From Clostridia bacterium (GTDB lineage Bacteria; Bacillota; Clostridia; Oscillospirales; Acutalibacteraceae), in the NCBI GenBank assembly GCA_017501865.1, contig JAFVWD010000014.1, forward strand, positions 1-5,679: 5,679 nucleotides of DNA. The letters are read 5' to 3'. The notes under the pieces were generated by a model. It did not search any database. It saw only the letters and a program-made list of their open reading frames with translations, and was not told the DNA's origin. Both the position numbers and the translations under genes were made by a program. Position 1 is the first letter of the stretch. The number at the start of each line of letters is the position of its first letter. This document shows positions 5,625-5,679 of this stretch, in pieces.

Positions 5625-5671
5625 GTCTCCAAAACCGCGTGCCGAGGGTTCGAGCCCTTCTGCCCCTGCCA
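5625..5671 (+). other. 3' half of tRNA-Trp (anticodon CCA): probable attachment site (attR-type)
   Basis: From 5625 the sequence matches the 3' half of a tRNA-Trp gene. It has the anticodon loop CTCCAAA (5627-5633, anticodon CCA at 5629-5631), stem strand ACCGC, 5-nt variable loop and T-stem GAGGG/CCTTC (5644-5648, 5656-5660). The T-loop is TTCGAGC, followed by acceptor strand TGCCCCT (5661-5667), discriminator G and encoded CCA (5669-5671). The 5' half is absent: the bases before the loop (CTTGT) do not pair with ACCGC, and no D-arm or AGGGGCA acceptor strand precedes it. It cannot form a functional tRNA. Such fragments are the repeated 3' end left at the far side of elements that integrate into tRNA genes, with crossover near the anticodon. 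A degraded tRNA gene is the main alternative. Confidence 0.85.
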
Positions 5672-5679
5672 AAGAAAAG

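Larger units (their letters stand above)
4655..5671. mobile_element. Right end of a mobile element integrated at tRNA-Trp (left border not defined)
   Basis: Three linked minus-strand genes include TnpV and a DUF6809-like protein. They are followed by repeated ATATGTCCC motifs and a tRNA-Trp 3' fragment that would be the distal attachment site. Because tRNA-targeted elements lie between the intact tRNA and the repeated 3' fragment, this one extends leftwards from 5671. The left limit given here is only the point where mobile-type genes stop being recognisable. The true element may include the carbohydrate genes as cargo. No integrase, relaxase or transfer gene is visible, so mobility cannot be judged. 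Confidence 0.6.

Noticed and set aside
5625..5671. A complete tRNA gene
   Set aside because: There is no D-arm, no 5' acceptor strand and no pairing partner for the anticodon stem, so only a 3' fragment is present.
1..5679. CRISPR array or insertion sequence with terminal inverted repeats
   Set aside because: No regularly spaced repeat-spacer units and no transposase with flanking inverted repeats are seen on either strand.

Overview
The window reads as chromosomal DNA of an anaerobic gut-type Firmicute (Clostridia). AT-rich intergenic regions, AAGGAG-type ribosome binding sites, sigma-A style TATAAT promoters, a TnpV/DUF6809 gene pair and a DUF6171-like Cys-rich protein all fit this. The assignment is an inference from style and gene families, not from a phylogenetic marker.

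Left part (1-4620): a divergent cluster for pectin-derived sugars. On the minus strand, a complete GH28 (polygalacturonase-like) gene is followed after 4 nt by the start of uxaB (tagaturonate reductase), which runs off the left edge. On the plus strand lie a GH51 alpha-L-arabinofuranosidase, a small DUF6171-like Cys-rich protein and a short five-bladed beta-propeller glycosidase-like protein of the GH43 type. The three are tightly packed and probably co-transcribed. None of the complete proteins has a visible signal peptide, so the cluster probably works in the cytoplasm on imported oligosaccharides. The GH28 enzyme would release galacturonate-type residues that UxaB helps catabolise, while GH51 and the GH43-like protein would remove or process arabinose side chains. 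The 275-bp divergent region (1761-2035) has a TATAAT promoter with an extended -10 TG on each strand, and between them a perfect 11-bp inverted repeat that is a good operator candidate.

Right part (4655-5671): three short, overlapping or abutting minus-strand genes (a 60-aa protein, a DUF6809-like protein and TnpV) of a kind found in Tn4451/Tn1549-like and related Firmicute mobile elements. They end next to a 47-nt fragment that matches the 3' half of a tRNA-Trp gene: anticodon loop with CCA, T-arm, 3' acceptor strand and encoded CCA, with no 5' half. This is what the distal attachment site of an element integrated into the 3' end of a tRNA-Trp gene looks like. Since the intact tRNA would lie on the 5' side of the fragment, the element should extend leftwards from 5671. 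How far is not visible, so the pectin cluster may be island cargo or host DNA beside it. A tandem repeat of ATATGTCCC sits just inside the att fragment. No integrase, relaxase or complete tRNA is in the window.
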